Source: a virus
Reading direction: 5' to 3' (one strand)
Length of the DNA stretch: 36,327 nt
IMG/VR virus record: IMGVR_UViG_3300022752_000195
Location: 1-36,327 of that record
The notes below the pieces were generated by a model that saw only the letters and a list, made by a program, of their open reading frames with translations, was not told the DNA's origin and did not search any database. Positions 22,209 through 31,300 of this stretch are shown here, in pieces. The position numbers were made by a program, and so were the translations under genes. Every line of letters begins with the position of its first letter. The first letter of the stretch is position 1.

Positions 22209-22772
22209 ATGGATAGTGTTTATATTAAAGTTTTACAAGAACCATCTAATCTTTCTTCTAAAGAAATGGTTGTTACAAGGTTGAATTTTTTAAATGAACT
22301 TAAATTATGTAAATCTAAAAAACCAGCAACTGATTTAATTACTCTAAACTATATTAGAAATATTGCTGAAGAGATTGGGTCTAAATACGATAAGAGTTTT
22401 AATGTTTATAAAAATGTAATACCATCTGACTATCTTGGCATTAGGTGCCAGACAGATGAAGAATTGGCAAAAGTTATTGAATCTATGTTTTTGGCAACCT
22501 ATCCGCAGATTCTAGATAAGTATTTGGAAAATCAATTAAGAAAAAGACCACTTTTTATTCGAGTTATCTATGCAGTAGGAGATCTTGGAAGTTATGATGC
22601 TTTTGATAGGTTGAAGATTTCAGAAATTTCTGAAAAACAACTAGATTCTTATCTTGGCGATGCTAAGGTTGAAAAAGAAGAACCTGAAGTTGTTCAAGAA
22701 AAACAAGAACAACCTCTTCAAACTGAAGATGATTCAGGTGGTTTGAAGAAATTCTTTAAATTAAAGAAATAA
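22209..22772 (+). CDS. Hypothetical protein, 187 aa, with basic-aromatic C-terminal tail
   Basis: The ATG at 22209 is chosen over a TTG at 22170 because GGAGG lies between them. A globular alpha-rich domain (about 1-140, e.g. SSKEMVVTRLNFLNELKLCKSKKPATDLITLNYIRNIAEEIG) is followed by an acidic Gln/Glu linker and the terminal peptide GGLKKFFKLKK. The LxxFF pattern resembles clamp- or partner-binding peptides, and the gene sits between polymerase and SSB, so a replisome accessory is plausible. It matches T4 clamp-loader gp62 in length only; I see no sequence likeness. Unrecognised family. Confidence 0.6.
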   Translation: MDSVYIKVLQEPSNLSSKEMVVTRLNFLNELKLCKSKKPATDLITLNYIRNIAEEIGSKYDKSFNVYKNVIPSDYLGIRCQTDEELAKVIESMFLATYPQILDKYLENQLRKRPLFIRVIYAVGDLGSYDAFDRLKISEISEKQLDSYLGDAKVEKEEPEVVQEKQEQPLQTEDDSGGLKKFFKLKK

Positions 22773-22792
22773 CATATATAGATATATTTATA

Positions 22793-22839
22793 GTATAAAA
22801 TTATTGCAACAAAACGTCTATGTAGACAAGGAGAACAAT
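22793..22839 (+). promoter_or_regulatory. Possible promoter and ribosome site for the SSB gene
   Basis: An AT-rich stretch with TATAGATATATTTATAG ends in GTATAAA (22793-22799), about 40 nt before the ATG. AAGGAGAACAAT is a strong ribosome site. An abundant SSB needs strong expression, which fits, but no -35 is clear. Confidence 0.3.
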
Positions 22840-24018
22840 ATGGCAAAGATCAACATTAACATGAACTCTCTTAAAGAAAAAAAAGATTGGAAAAGACATT
22901 CAATTAATCAAGGCGATAATATCTATAGGATTCTTCCACCGTTTGGAGAGTCTGCTGATGGCTATCCGTATCGGAGGTGGGTTCTTGTTTGGCTGTCAGA
23001 CCCACAGACAGGAAGACTTCGACCATATGCTTCTCCATTTTCTTTTGGACATAAACACTGTCCAATTTATGAATATGTTTCTGCAGTAGAAACAGCTCTA
23101 AAAGAAGAAGAAGCTCGTCTTTTTTCTTCTGGAGAATTTTCAAAAGAAGAAATTAAAGAAAATCTAAAACCCGTAATGGATGTTCTTTGGAAAATCAAAC
23201 CTAAGCAAACCTATCTCTATAATGCTTGCAACAAATCTGGTGAAATTGGATTGCTAGAGCTAAAAAAGACAGCTCACGATGCTATGAAAAAAAATATGAT
23301 GCAATATGTCACAGACTATGGTCAAGATCCAACTTCTTTAAACTCTACATCAGAAGACTCTGGCGTTTGGTTCAAGGTCACAAGGACTGGCGAAAAAACA
23401 AAAACAGAATATTTTGTATCTAAAAATCAAGTTAAATTGAGAGATCAGAATACGGGCAAAATTTCCTGGGTAGATGATCAGGAGCCGCTTCCAGATAACG
23501 TTGTAGAAAACTATAACGATTTGGGGTATGATCTATCTAGTGTGTATAGAGAAGTTTCTTACGATGAGTTGAAAGAGGTTCTTCTTGCTAATCTAGGTTC
23601 TTTACTAGATCAGCATCCGGCCTTGCGTGTGCAAGGTTTTAATGCTTCAAGTGGACAGGTTCGGGGTCGTTCAAATGGAATGGTTGAGGAAGAACAAGAG
23701 AACGAGGACGAACTACGTCAGGGAAATGTATACGCGAATACACGGGCCGTTCGCGTCCAAACACATGATGTTGGAAATAACAATGGAGCGTTTGAAAATA
23801 AAACAACGAAACACCCATCGGTTCTCGGATCTGGAGTACCTGGACGACAAGTTGTACATTCTGACTTATCATCCAAAAAGCATGTGGAAAAGAATGAGAA
23901 AACAAATACACTTGATGATGAGGAATTTGTTTTAACGCAAAAAACCTCGCCAAAAGTTACTACTAAATTTTCTCAAGATGATGTTTTCGAATACGCTGAT
24001 CATATACTTAATAGTTGA
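22840..24018 (+). CDS. gp32-like single-stranded DNA-binding protein
   Basis: 392 residues. The start is at the ATG behind AAGGAGAACAAT; a TTG frame upstream is ignored. The core (about 1-260) has KDWKRHSINQGDNIYRILPPFG, YPYRRWVLVWLSD, SFGHKHCPIYEYV and KQTYLYNAC, the pattern of phage gp32-type OB-fold proteins with basic N-terminus and aromatic binding surface. The H-K-H-C and later Cys could bind zinc as in T4 gp32, but this is unsure. A long low-complexity linker (about 275-370), noticeably richer in GC-type codons, leads to an acidic/aromatic end DDVFEYADHILNS, which may be the protein-interaction tail. It coats ssDNA for the polymerase and RecA. The neighbours support the call. Confidence 0.75.
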   Translation: MAKININMNSLKEKKDWKRHSINQGDNIYRILPPFGESADGYPYRRWVLVWLSDPQTGRLRPYASPFSFGHKHCPIYEYVSAVETALKEEEARLFSSGEFSKEEIKENLKPVMDVLWKIKPKQTYLYNACNKSGEIGLLELKKTAHDAMKKNMMQYVTDYGQDPTSLNSTSEDSGVWFKVTRTGEKTKTEYFVSKNQVKLRDQNTGKISWVDDQEPLPDNVVENYNDLGYDLSSVYREVSYDELKEVLLANLGSLLDQHPALRVQGFNASSGQVRGRSNGMVEEEQENEDELRQGNVYANTRAVRVQTHDVGNNNGAFENKTTKHPSVLGSGVPGRQVVHSDLSSKKHVEKNEKTNTLDDEEFVLTQKTSPKVTTKFSQDDVFEYADHILNS

Positions 24019-24025
24019 GGTATCA

Positions 24026-24074
24026 GATGTCGATCGACATCGTTTCTATCGAGGGAGGCTTGGACTCCCTCGAT
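24026..24074 (+). promoter_or_regulatory. Start-codon palindrome plus 10-bp stem-loop
   Basis: GATGTCGATCGACATC (24026-24041) is a perfect 16-bp palindrome containing the ATG at 24027. Six bases later ATCGAGGGAG (24048-24057) pairs perfectly with CTCCCTCGAT (24065-24074) over a 7-nt loop. Both are far more stable than the local AT-rich background, and both lie in the first 16 codons. They could control translation of the pre-recA gene or be a protein-binding or recombination site. No function is known. Confidence 0.6.
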
Positions 24075-24500
24075 CTTCAAAGAATAGCTACGTATACTAA
24101 AAAATTAACAGATATTGGATCATCTTTTAACAAGATGCTTGCTCCAAATTATCTGCGTGATTTTATAATTGGATACGATATATCTTCTGTAATGCTGGCT
24201 AAGGCAATTGAATATGAGATAAAAGCCAAAGCAGCATTAGAAACAGCAGAAGCAATAGCATATTTAGACAAGGCCCCAGAGTACTTTAAATTAAAAAATG
24301 AAAAGCCAACAGTAGAATCTCGTAAAGCGTATGTTTCATTGGATTCTGATGTTCAAAAAGCAAAAGAAGTATACGCAAGATCTGTTGCTATGTGTTCTTT
24401 ATTAAAGAATAAAGTTCAAGAATTTAAGCATGCAATTGAAGTCACTAGGGACTTGTCTAGAGATGGATATTCAACTCCATACGAAGGAATGCGATCATGA
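24027..24500 (+). CDS. Hypothetical protein upstream of recA, possible recombination mediator
   Basis: 157 residues; start at the ATG after TGAGGTATCAG, just past the SSB stop. It is helical throughout: LDLQRIATYTKKLTDIGSSFNKMLAPNYLRDFIIGYDISSVMLAKAIEYEIKAK..., ending in helices rich in Lys and Ala. The ATG of recA overlaps its stop by four bases. A small helical protein placed between SSB and RecA is where T4-type phages keep the UvsY mediator that loads UvsX onto SSB-coated DNA. That role is my inference from size, helicity and position; I see no UvsY signature. Translation initiation sits in strong DNA/RNA symmetry. Confidence 0.6.
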   Translation: MSIDIVSIEGGLDSLDLQRIATYTKKLTDIGSSFNKMLAPNYLRDFIIGYDISSVMLAKAIEYEIKAKAALETAEAIAYLDKAPEYFKLKNEKPTVESRKAYVSLDSDVQKAKEVYARSVAMCSLLKNKVQEFKHAIEVTRDLSRDGYSTPYEGMRS

Positions 24501-25606
24501 GTGCTAATAAATGGATGAGCAAGCTTACAAAAGATTTTGGCCAAGTTGCCTCAGGTCTTAAAAAGAATGAACCACAAATCATTCCCTCATGGTCTCCTTC
24601 TTTAAACTGGGCAACTGGAATAGGTGGTTTTAAACCTGGAAAAATAAATATCCTATATGGACCAGAGAGCAGTGGTAAATCAATGCTTTCAATGATGGCC
24701 ATAGTAGAGTTGCAAAAAAGAGATCCAGAAGCGATTGGAATATGGTTTGATTCTGAATTTTCTTTTAATACAGATTTTTTCATTAGACTGGGCGGTGACG
24801 CTGATCGTTTAATTGTTAGAAAAAGCAACAACCCTCTTATGATATTTGATTACATTGGTGGAGAACTTCTTGAACTTCTTCAAGACGGAGCGCCTGTAAA
24901 GGCTATTGTAATAGATTCAATTCGATCTATTAGATACCCTAAGGACATGAAAAAGCAATCAACAGATATGGTAATGGGTGGTACTGGCGCAAACTATCTT
25001 CCATCTGCATTTAAAATGATTCTTCCTGTTATACATGAAAATAATCTATTAACTTTCTGTGTTCAGCAGGTGTCTATACAGATAGATCCAATGAAGGCAT
25101 TGAGAAATCCTTATGTTCTTCCAGACGGTCAAGCTCTAAAACACGCTGCAGATCTTATGTTAGAAATAACAAAATTAGATACAAAAGCAGGCGTTATAGA
25201 AAAAGGAGAAACCATAGCAGGAGGAGCTGCGCAATTAGGCCATAAGGTTAGAGTTAAAGTTCGCAAAAATAGGATGGGGATGCCTGCTCGAGTTGCTCAA
25301 TTTACTTTTCACTATGAGAAGGGAATAATGGATAGGGGCGGTGAAATCTTTGAATTGGCAAAATCATTAGGAATCATAAAACATCCTATAAATCCTGACA
25401 CTGGAAAAGAAAACAATCAAATGTGGGTTTTTGAAAACGATTCTCCAGTTAGAGGAGAACAGAATATGAAAAATCTAGTTATAAGTGATAGATTTCTTCA
25501 AGAAAGAGTAATCAACTCGTGTTATTCTTTTCAAGATTCTAAAACAGAAGTTGATGAACTTGGTTTTGTAGAAGATTCTGAAGAATCATTAGTTCAAATG
25601 GAATAA
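24497..25606 (+). CDS. recA: RecA/UvsX-like recombinase
   Basis: 369 residues, coupled to the previous gene by ATGA. The core ATPase has Walker A GPESSGKS (55-62), GIWFDSEFSFN, the Walker B strand VKAIVIDSIRSI, an L1/L2-type region (KKQSTDMVMGGTGANYLPSAFKMILP) and FCVQQVS as the sensor glutamine segment. A C-terminal part containing HKVRVKVRKNRMGMPARVAQFTFHYEKGIMDRGGEIFELAKSLGI matches the typical RecA end where the VRVVKNK-type strand is found. It should form filaments on ssDNA and drive strand exchange, using ends made by SbcCD. A short acidic tail follows. It may belong to either the bacterial RecA or phage UvsX branch. Confidence 0.93.
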   Translation: MSANKWMSKLTKDFGQVASGLKKNEPQIIPSWSPSLNWATGIGGFKPGKINILYGPESSGKSMLSMMAIVELQKRDPEAIGIWFDSEFSFNTDFFIRLGGDADRLIVRKSNNPLMIFDYIGGELLELLQDGAPVKAIVIDSIRSIRYPKDMKKQSTDMVMGGTGANYLPSAFKMILPVIHENNLLTFCVQQVSIQIDPMKALRNPYVLPDGQALKHAADLMLEITKLDTKAGVIEKGETIAGGAAQLGHKVRVKVRKNRMGMPARVAQFTFHYEKGIMDRGGEIFELAKSLGIIKHPINPDTGKENNQMWVFENDSPVRGEQNMKNLVISDRFLQERVINSCYSFQDSKTEVDELGFVEDSEESLVQME

Positions 25607-25609
25607 TAA

Positions 25610-25738
25610 ATGTTTAATGAATCTCAACGTAAAAAAATAAGAACACTATATTTTCTATATACATTAGATAAAATGTGCATTTATTCTTATTCTGCAGCCA
25701 TCGATAACGCTGTATCAAATGATGGTTTTTCAGGATAA
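25610..25738 (+). CDS. Small ORF, 42 aa
   Basis: Starts three bases after the recA stop (TAATAAATG) and reads MFNESQRKKIRTLYFLYTLD then KMCIYSYSAAIDNAVSNDGF and SG. It is a basic, aromatic helix followed by a polar end. Reading frame, tight spacing and a GGA before the start make it plausible, but 42 codons is short and nothing is recognised. Confidence 0.4.
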   Translation: MFNESQRKKIRTLYFLYTLDKMCIYSYSAAIDNAVSNDGFSG

Positions 25739-25741
25739 TAA

Positions 25742-25897
25742 ATGAAAACTGAGCACGACATAAAATCTTACATAATATGTATTAGATTTGCGAAAATGAT
25801 TATTAAGTTAAGGATGCACGAGTCTGAATGGGAGTTGTTTCAATGGGCACAACGCATATACGATATGCCGAAAAGGATTTCATATCAACCGGATTAA
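25742..25897 (+). CDS. Small ORF, 51 aa
   Basis: Follows the 42-aa ORF with 3 nt between and has AGGA six bases before its ATG. It reads MKTEHDIKSYIICIRFAKMI, IKLRMHESEWELFQWAQRIY and DMPKRISYQPD, probably two helices with a Trp-rich second half. The next ORF starts within its last third in another frame. Plausible but unconfirmed. Confidence 0.4.
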   Translation: MKTEHDIKSYIICIRFAKMIIKLRMHESEWELFQWAQRIYDMPKRISYQPD

Positions 25898-25980
25898 AAA
25901 TTTACGAAATAGACAATCCCAATGAAGCGGCTATTGTTTTTAGTTTTATAATATCACTTCGCCGCATGAGAATGGTATGA
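25843..25980 (+). CDS. Small ORF, 45 aa, overlapping and coupled to sbcD
   Basis: GGGAG lies 7 nt before the ATG, a better ribosome site than for either neighbouring small ORF. It reads MGTTHIRYAEKDFISTGLKI, YEIDNPNEAAIVFSFIISLR and RMRMV. The stop overlaps the sbcD ATG as ATGA, so its translation would feed sbcD. It overlaps the 51-aa ORF by 55 nt in another frame. Its real existence is moderately supported. Confidence 0.4.
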   Translation: MGTTHIRYAEKDFISTGLKIYEIDNPNEAAIVFSFIISLRRMRMV

Positions 25981-26960
25981 GAATATTATTTATTGGAGAC
26001 CTTCATCTTCGTCATACTCATTTGCAACTTAGCAAAAGTGTTTTAAATTGGATAGAAAAAATTATTATAGAAAAAAAACCTGATATTGTTGTAAATCTCG
26101 GTGATACATTTGATACTCATTCTGTCATTCGTTCAGAAATATTGTGTATTTTTTACGATCACTTGCTTAGAGTTTCTAATATTTTGAAAAACAATCTTCA
26201 TGGTTACTATGTCTGTTTGCTTGGCAACCATGATCAATACAAACCAAACTCTTCAGAGTATCATGCTTTTAGGCCATTTTCTTCTATTAAAAATGTCATT
26301 GTCGCTGATTCTAACATGCAGTACGATGGCATATCTTATGTTCCATATGTTGTTTCTAGAGATCTATGGCCTGAGACTAAGACAGATATTGTAGTTACAC
26401 ACAATACATTTATAGGTGCTGATTACGGTTATAAGCTTGCAGATCATGGTATAGAGACTAAAGATGTCAATGCGAACTTTGTGATATCAGGTCATGTTCA
26501 TAAGAAACAGATTCTTGATTCAAAAATCCACTATGTAGGTACTCCTTATGCCATGTCTGCATCTGATGCGGATCAAGTCAAAGGCCTTACTATCTTCGAT
26601 ACTGAGTCGTATAGGTTTGAATTTATAGAATCTCCATTTCCAATGTATAAAACCATAGAGCAGAACACAGGTGAACCTATACCAGATTTAGATGAATTCA
26701 ATTACTGGATAATGAATTTAAAAGGCCCTAGGGCGGAAATAAAATCCATATTAGAATCTAAGCAGATAAATGATTTAAGAAAAAGATCTAATTTAATAAT
26801 AAAAACAGAATCTATAGATAAAATAAAATCAGAAAAGGTATCTATACTTTCAACTAGTATTTCGTCTATGCTTGATGAGTATTTAGAAAAAGTATATAAA
26901 GGAAATCAAGATAAAGAAAAAATAAAGAAAATAATACTACAAAATACAGGTGTTAAATGA
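25977..26960 (+). CDS. sbcD: SbcD/Mre11-like nuclease subunit (T4 gp47-like)
   Basis: 327 residues. Metallophosphoesterase motifs appear in order: GDLHLRH (D8, H10), NLGDTFD (D43), LLGNHD (N84-H85-D86), VVTHNTF and ISGHVHKK. These coordinate the two Mn ions of Mre11-family nucleases. The length is close to T4 gp47. The C-terminal 90 residues are basic and helical, probably contacting the ATPase subunit encoded far upstream (SbcC, 12968-14713). Together they resect double-strand ends for RecA. The start overlaps the upstream small ORF (ATGA) and the end overlaps the next gene by four bases. Confidence 0.92.
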   Translation: MRILFIGDLHLRHTHLQLSKSVLNWIEKIIIEKKPDIVVNLGDTFDTHSVIRSEILCIFYDHLLRVSNILKNNLHGYYVCLLGNHDQYKPNSSEYHAFRPFSSIKNVIVADSNMQYDGISYVPYVVSRDLWPETKTDIVVTHNTFIGADYGYKLADHGIETKDVNANFVISGHVHKKQILDSKIHYVGTPYAMSASDADQVKGLTIFDTESYRFEFIESPFPMYKTIEQNTGEPIPDLDEFNYWIMNLKGPRAEIKSILESKQINDLRKRSNLIIKTESIDKIKSEKVSILSTSISSMLDEYLEKVYKGNQDKEKIKKIILQNTGVK

Positions 26961-27382
26961 ATGAAGAAAAAATAACTGAGATAATGGACCATATTAGATG
27001 GACTCTTAATAATGGAATTGTTACAGATATAGTTAAAAACAATCTATACATGTACGGCTCTCTTGTTCACAAGGACGTCAAAGCACTGGAAGTGGCTATA
27101 GATCCATCTACAAAAACAGTAGACTATGTCATTTATGGTCCCAAGTCGATGTTGGATGTTGTGACTAGGTATTATAGTATGAGAGATAAAAATGGAATTT
27201 TTGATCTTTGGAGATTAAAAAGGTTGTTAAAAAAACAGGGAAATTTAGATATAGATAGGATACTTAATGCTTTTGTCAAAGATCTTTGTGGTCCAAGTTG
27301 GAGAGCTACGTACTCACTGAAGAATATCAGTGAATACGTAGAACAGCCAAATGAACCAGAAGCAGAAAGAGATAAAAAATAA
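26957..27382 (+). CDS. Hypothetical protein, 141 aa
   Basis: Coupled to sbcD by a four-base ATGA overlap. The N-terminal half has beta strands around YMYGSLVHKDVKALEVAIDPSTKTVDYVIYGPKSMLDVVTRYY. The C-terminal half is helical and basic (LWRLKRLLKKQGNLDIDRILNAFVKDL), with an acidic end. No known motif is seen. It is in the recombination operon, so an accessory role there is possible but unproven. Confidence 0.65.
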   Translation: MNEEKITEIMDHIRWTLNNGIVTDIVKNNLYMYGSLVHKDVKALEVAIDPSTKTVDYVIYGPKSMLDVVTRYYSMRDKNGIFDLWRLKRLLKKQGNLDIDRILNAFVKDLCGPSWRATYSLKNISEYVEQPNEPEAERDKK

Positions 27383-27770
27383 AATAGACACAACAACTGA
27401 TGATTTAGACATTAGGCAAAGTATCTGGATTGAATATTTAGAAACAGACAATCAAGACATTGATTTTATTTGTAAAAAATTAATATTGCAAAAAAAAGCA
27501 ACTGAAGAAATAGAAGAAAAGATTAAAAAAATAGCAAATTCTGAAAAGTCAGATAATCTTATTGAGTTATTAGAAAGCTTTACAGAATTTGAACAAAGTG
27601 TATTATCTTTGTTATTTGTTGGTATTTCAATAAATTCAGTAGCGAAGTATAAAATGATAAAACCCATGAGGATTGTACAAATCATCAATTGTATTTCCTC
27701 GAGTTCTGCTTGGAGAGAGTACTTTGCAGAAAAAAACTCTAACGCCAAAAGAAAAATACGGCTTAAGTAA
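27351..27770 (+). CDS. Hypothetical protein, 139 aa
   Basis: Overlaps the previous gene by 32 nt in another frame and has no clear ribosome site, so the start is uncertain. The N-terminus is Lys/Asp-rich helix. The C-terminal third, TEFEQSVLSLLFVGISINSVAKYKMIKPMRIVQIINCI, resembles a helix-turn-helix like those of sigma-like or small regulatory proteins. It overlaps the probable small terminase by 47 nt. A DNA-binding role is an inference from that helix pattern only. Confidence 0.5.
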   Translation: MNQKQKEIKNKIDTTTDDLDIRQSIWIEYLETDNQDIDFICKKLILQKKATEEIEEKIKKIANSEKSDNLIELLESFTEFEQSVLSLLFVGISINSVAKYKMIKPMRIVQIINCISSSSAWREYFAEKNSNAKRKIRLK

Positions 27771-28344
27771 TGATCAGGTTTCTGAGGCCGAAAGATATTT
27801 AAAAAGACATAAAACAACTGGAATATTAAACAAACATGATGCTATGCCAATGTATGAATTGTACATACTTGGATATACGTTTGAAGATATCTCCAGAAGA
27901 TTTCCATCAATCCCTTATGGTAAATTGTTATTAACAGCCGCTCTGAACCAGTGGCCAAAAGATAGAGAAGCTGTTGCCACATCTCTTTATGACAGAATTA
28001 GAACTAGAATAATTAGATCAACAGTTGAGCAGGTTGAATTTTTAACAGATATGGTTTCTGTTTCAAATGTAGAGACTTCAGAGGAAGTAAGAAAATATCT
28101 ATCCGATCCAGTTAACAATCCTCCACCGTCTTTTAGAATTAAAACTATAAAAGATTATCAACAAGTTATAGACATGCTTGCTCAGGTTGCAGAATCCGTA
28201 AAAGGTATGGGGAATCCATCTAATGTTAGTGAAGATAATAAATCATTAACTGATAATAAAATGAAAAAGATAAATAAAAAACAATCCACTTCCAGTGAAG
28301 AAGCTGTTATATTGGCAGAACTAGTTGGAGACGTAGGTGAGTAA
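27724..28344 (+). CDS. Probable terminase small subunit
   Basis: I place the start at TTG 27724 (206 aa) because GGAGAG is 6 nt upstream; the frame is open to 27673. The N-terminal half contains MYELYILGYTFEDISRRFPSIPYGKLLLTAALNQW, a helix-turn-helix-like segment of the type used by small terminases to bind packaging sites. A helical middle (RTRIIRSTVEQVEFLTDMVS) and a Lys/Ser-rich tail follow. It directly precedes the large terminase, whose GTG start overlaps its stop by eight bases. The call rests mainly on location and the DNA-binding-like segment. The non-ATG start and 47-nt overlap with the upstream frame are unusual. Confidence 0.6.
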   Translation: MQKKTLTPKEKYGLSNDQVSEAERYLKRHKTTGILNKHDAMPMYELYILGYTFEDISRRFPSIPYGKLLLTAALNQWPKDREAVATSLYDRIRTRIIRSTVEQVEFLTDMVSVSNVETSEEVRKYLSDPVNNPPPSFRIKTIKDYQQVIDMLAQVAESVKGMGNPSNVSEDNKSLTDNKMKKINKKQSTSSEEAVILAELVGDVGE

Positions 28345-31300
28345 GTGTAAAATCCCAGGCTGCGATAAAGAAATTCTAGCAAAAGACTATTGTAAGCAGC
28401 ATTATAAAAAATTCATATCAAGACCTAAGCAAAAAGCAAAAAAAGCGGCAATAGCTCAAGTTGTCAAAGAAACAGAAGAAGTTGTCGTTAAAAATAAAGA
28501 AATAGATATAAAAACAGACTCAGATAAGGCAAAAGTACAACTAACAGCTTCTCAGTTGGAAAAGATATTTTTGTCTCCATGCAGAACCGAACAAGAACTT
28601 AAGAACTATATAAAGTTCTTTTTTGGTCTACATTTGCCAGATTTTAAAGTATCCAGATACGCAGACACAACCCCCTTCCATGCAATATGGGAAGTGTACA
28701 ACATAACAGTAAATAAACAAAACCCCAAAAATATCCAAGAAATTCTATATGTTGCAGGGCGTGGCAGCGGAAAATGCGTTCAGCGTGGAACAAAGATCTT
28801 AACTAAAATTGGTTTAAAAAATATCGAAGACGTCAATGTCGGCGATGAGGTGTTTACAGGTTGGTCCTGGAGACCTGTAGTTCAAACATTCGATGAGGGG
28901 GTAAAAGACGGCGTCACGGTCACCTCTAAGCAATTTACGAAAAATGGAGCGTGGTCTATTACAGGATCTTTAAAGCATAGAGTTCAGGCATTGGATCCAC
29001 AATCGGGCAAAATAGATTGGATCTACATGAGGGATCTTGTTGCGGGTCAAATTTTATATAGATCTATGGAATCGCTGACAGATACCGTAGATACAATTTC
29101 TAGTGATTATGAGCTTGGTTGGTTAGTTGGATGCATTACTGGAGACGGCTCTGTTAGTCGCCATGATAACACTATTACGTTTGCTGCTAAAGATAATGAT
29201 CAACTAATTCAATATCTTAATCTTATAAATAAGCATTTTAATATTCATGCTAAGGTCAAGAAAGATAAAAGATCTGACAAGTTAAATATCGTCTATATCT
29301 GTAGTTCTGTATTTAGATCTTTTTACGAGAGCTACATAGATGGCGAGCTTTGTTATTTTAAAAAACTCAAAAGTCTTAACCACAGTCCAAGTTTCTTGGC
29401 TGGTTTTATCTCAGGCATGATGGAAACCGATGGATCAAAGGATTCGCTAACATTAGCAAATCCCGTCTTAATAGAACAGATCGCTCAAATATTAAATGTG
29501 TTCGGTGTTCATGCTGTTATAAACAAACGTAGACGAGAGCCGTCTACCACAAAATTCGTCAAGAACCACATTGTCGAATATCATGCAGTAGATTACAAGA
29601 CTCCGTTGCCTAAATGCCTCATGCCCCTTTTTTCAAAGCGTCAAGCATTTATATCTTATGCAGATAAGATGAATCAGCAGTTTCGCTACCCATCCAAACT
29701 GCTCAAGCCGTTTGCAGATTATATAAAAAATAAATATGAGATATCAAACGGCTACTGGCGTCTTGAGTCTGGTAAAAAGACACACTCGAATATAGAATAT
29801 TCTAAAGATCTTTGGGGATCTGGTCAGAAGTCCAAAGAATCATATGTATATGGCTATAAAATAGATTATTTCATAAAATTAGCAAACCAACTTGCAGAAC
29901 ACGATTGGGCAGATTATCTTAGGTTCATAAGGCATGGTTGTTATGAGACTGTTGATACAGTTGTATTCGGTAAGCATTATTTTTATGATCTTGAGATAGA
30001 TACTGATCATGCTTACTGGTCCAATGGCTTCATAAGTCACAATACCCTTGGCATGGCCATAGCAGAGCTAATGGTTCTTATTCATGATCAAAGGGACGTT
30101 GTTCATGTGGGGGCGATTCTATCTCAGGCAAAGCGATGCTATGAATATCAGCAGAAATTTTTATTAAACGATAGAATAAAACCAATAGTTATGCCTCCTA
30201 AGACACCCGAAGACAATCGTATACTTGAAAAAACAACAATGGAAAGATCTGTTTTCAATGTAGGTTCTGAAAAGATAACGTTGGAAGTTCTTCCTTGTAC
30301 ACTAAAAGCGCTCAACGGTCCGCACGTTCCTCTAGTTGTTGTCGACGAAATTGATACGGTTTCTGGAGAATCTGTAAAGGCATACAAAGAAATATCAGGT
30401 ATGCTTGATTCTAAAAGAGGAAAAAGACCTTTAAGAGTTGGTATTTCTACTAGAAAAACTAGATACGGCCTCATGAATCAAGCTATTGAAAATGCAGAAA
30501 AACAAGGTAGAAATGTTAGAAGATGGACTGCTTTTGAATTTACAGAAAGATGTCCAGATTCTAGATCTGGAACCTCCAAGCTAGAATTGTACATAGATCA
30601 AAATTCTTTTGACGTAAGAGTTAAGCAAGATTACGAAAAACTTGCTGCTCAAAAGCAAAAAGACTATGAACGACATGAAATGTATGATGGGTGCTTAAAG
30701 TGCCCACTTGCACCTATTTGTTTAGGCGATGCCAAGAAACAAGTGTCAAAATCCCCTATGCTTAAATCTATAGATGAACTTGCTCAAAAGGTTCTATCCG
30801 AAGGTCCTGATTGGGCCATGGCTCAGTTGATGAACCTAAAACCAAGCGTAGAAGGAATTATCTACAAAGAATTCGACGAACGTACACATGTAAAATCTTG
30901 GAACCATATGTGGTTAATACTAACTGGAAAAGAGTTTCCAGGAGAATGTAATCACGATATATTTGTTAAAAAATGCTTTAGCGAAGATACAGAGGTTTTG
31001 ACAAACAACGGCTTTAAGTTGTTTAAAGATCTTACCGAATATGACACTATAGCTACACTCGACGATTGCGGTAAACTAAAGTATCAGAAGCCTATGGATC
31101 ACATCTCGTATCGTTATAAAGGAAAGATGGTAAATCTTTATAATGAGATAGGTGGAGGCAAGCATCATCTAGACCTTCTCATGACCCCTAACCATGATGT
31201 CGAGTATCTTCACGGTAGGAATTTTAGAAAGAAGCAAGAGATAAAATTACTAAAACAACGGGCCGATTCGCTGGATGAATTAAACGATTTTTACATACCA

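Noticed and set aside
22209-22772. T4 gp62-like clamp-loader subunit
   Set aside because: Equal length (187 aa) and location are suggestive, but I see no sequence resemblance.
27351-28344. Frameshift joining the 139-aa ORF and the probable small terminase
   Set aside because: A good ribosome site before TTG 27724 and normal ends for both proteins suggest two overlapping genes. A programmed shift has no visible slippery site.
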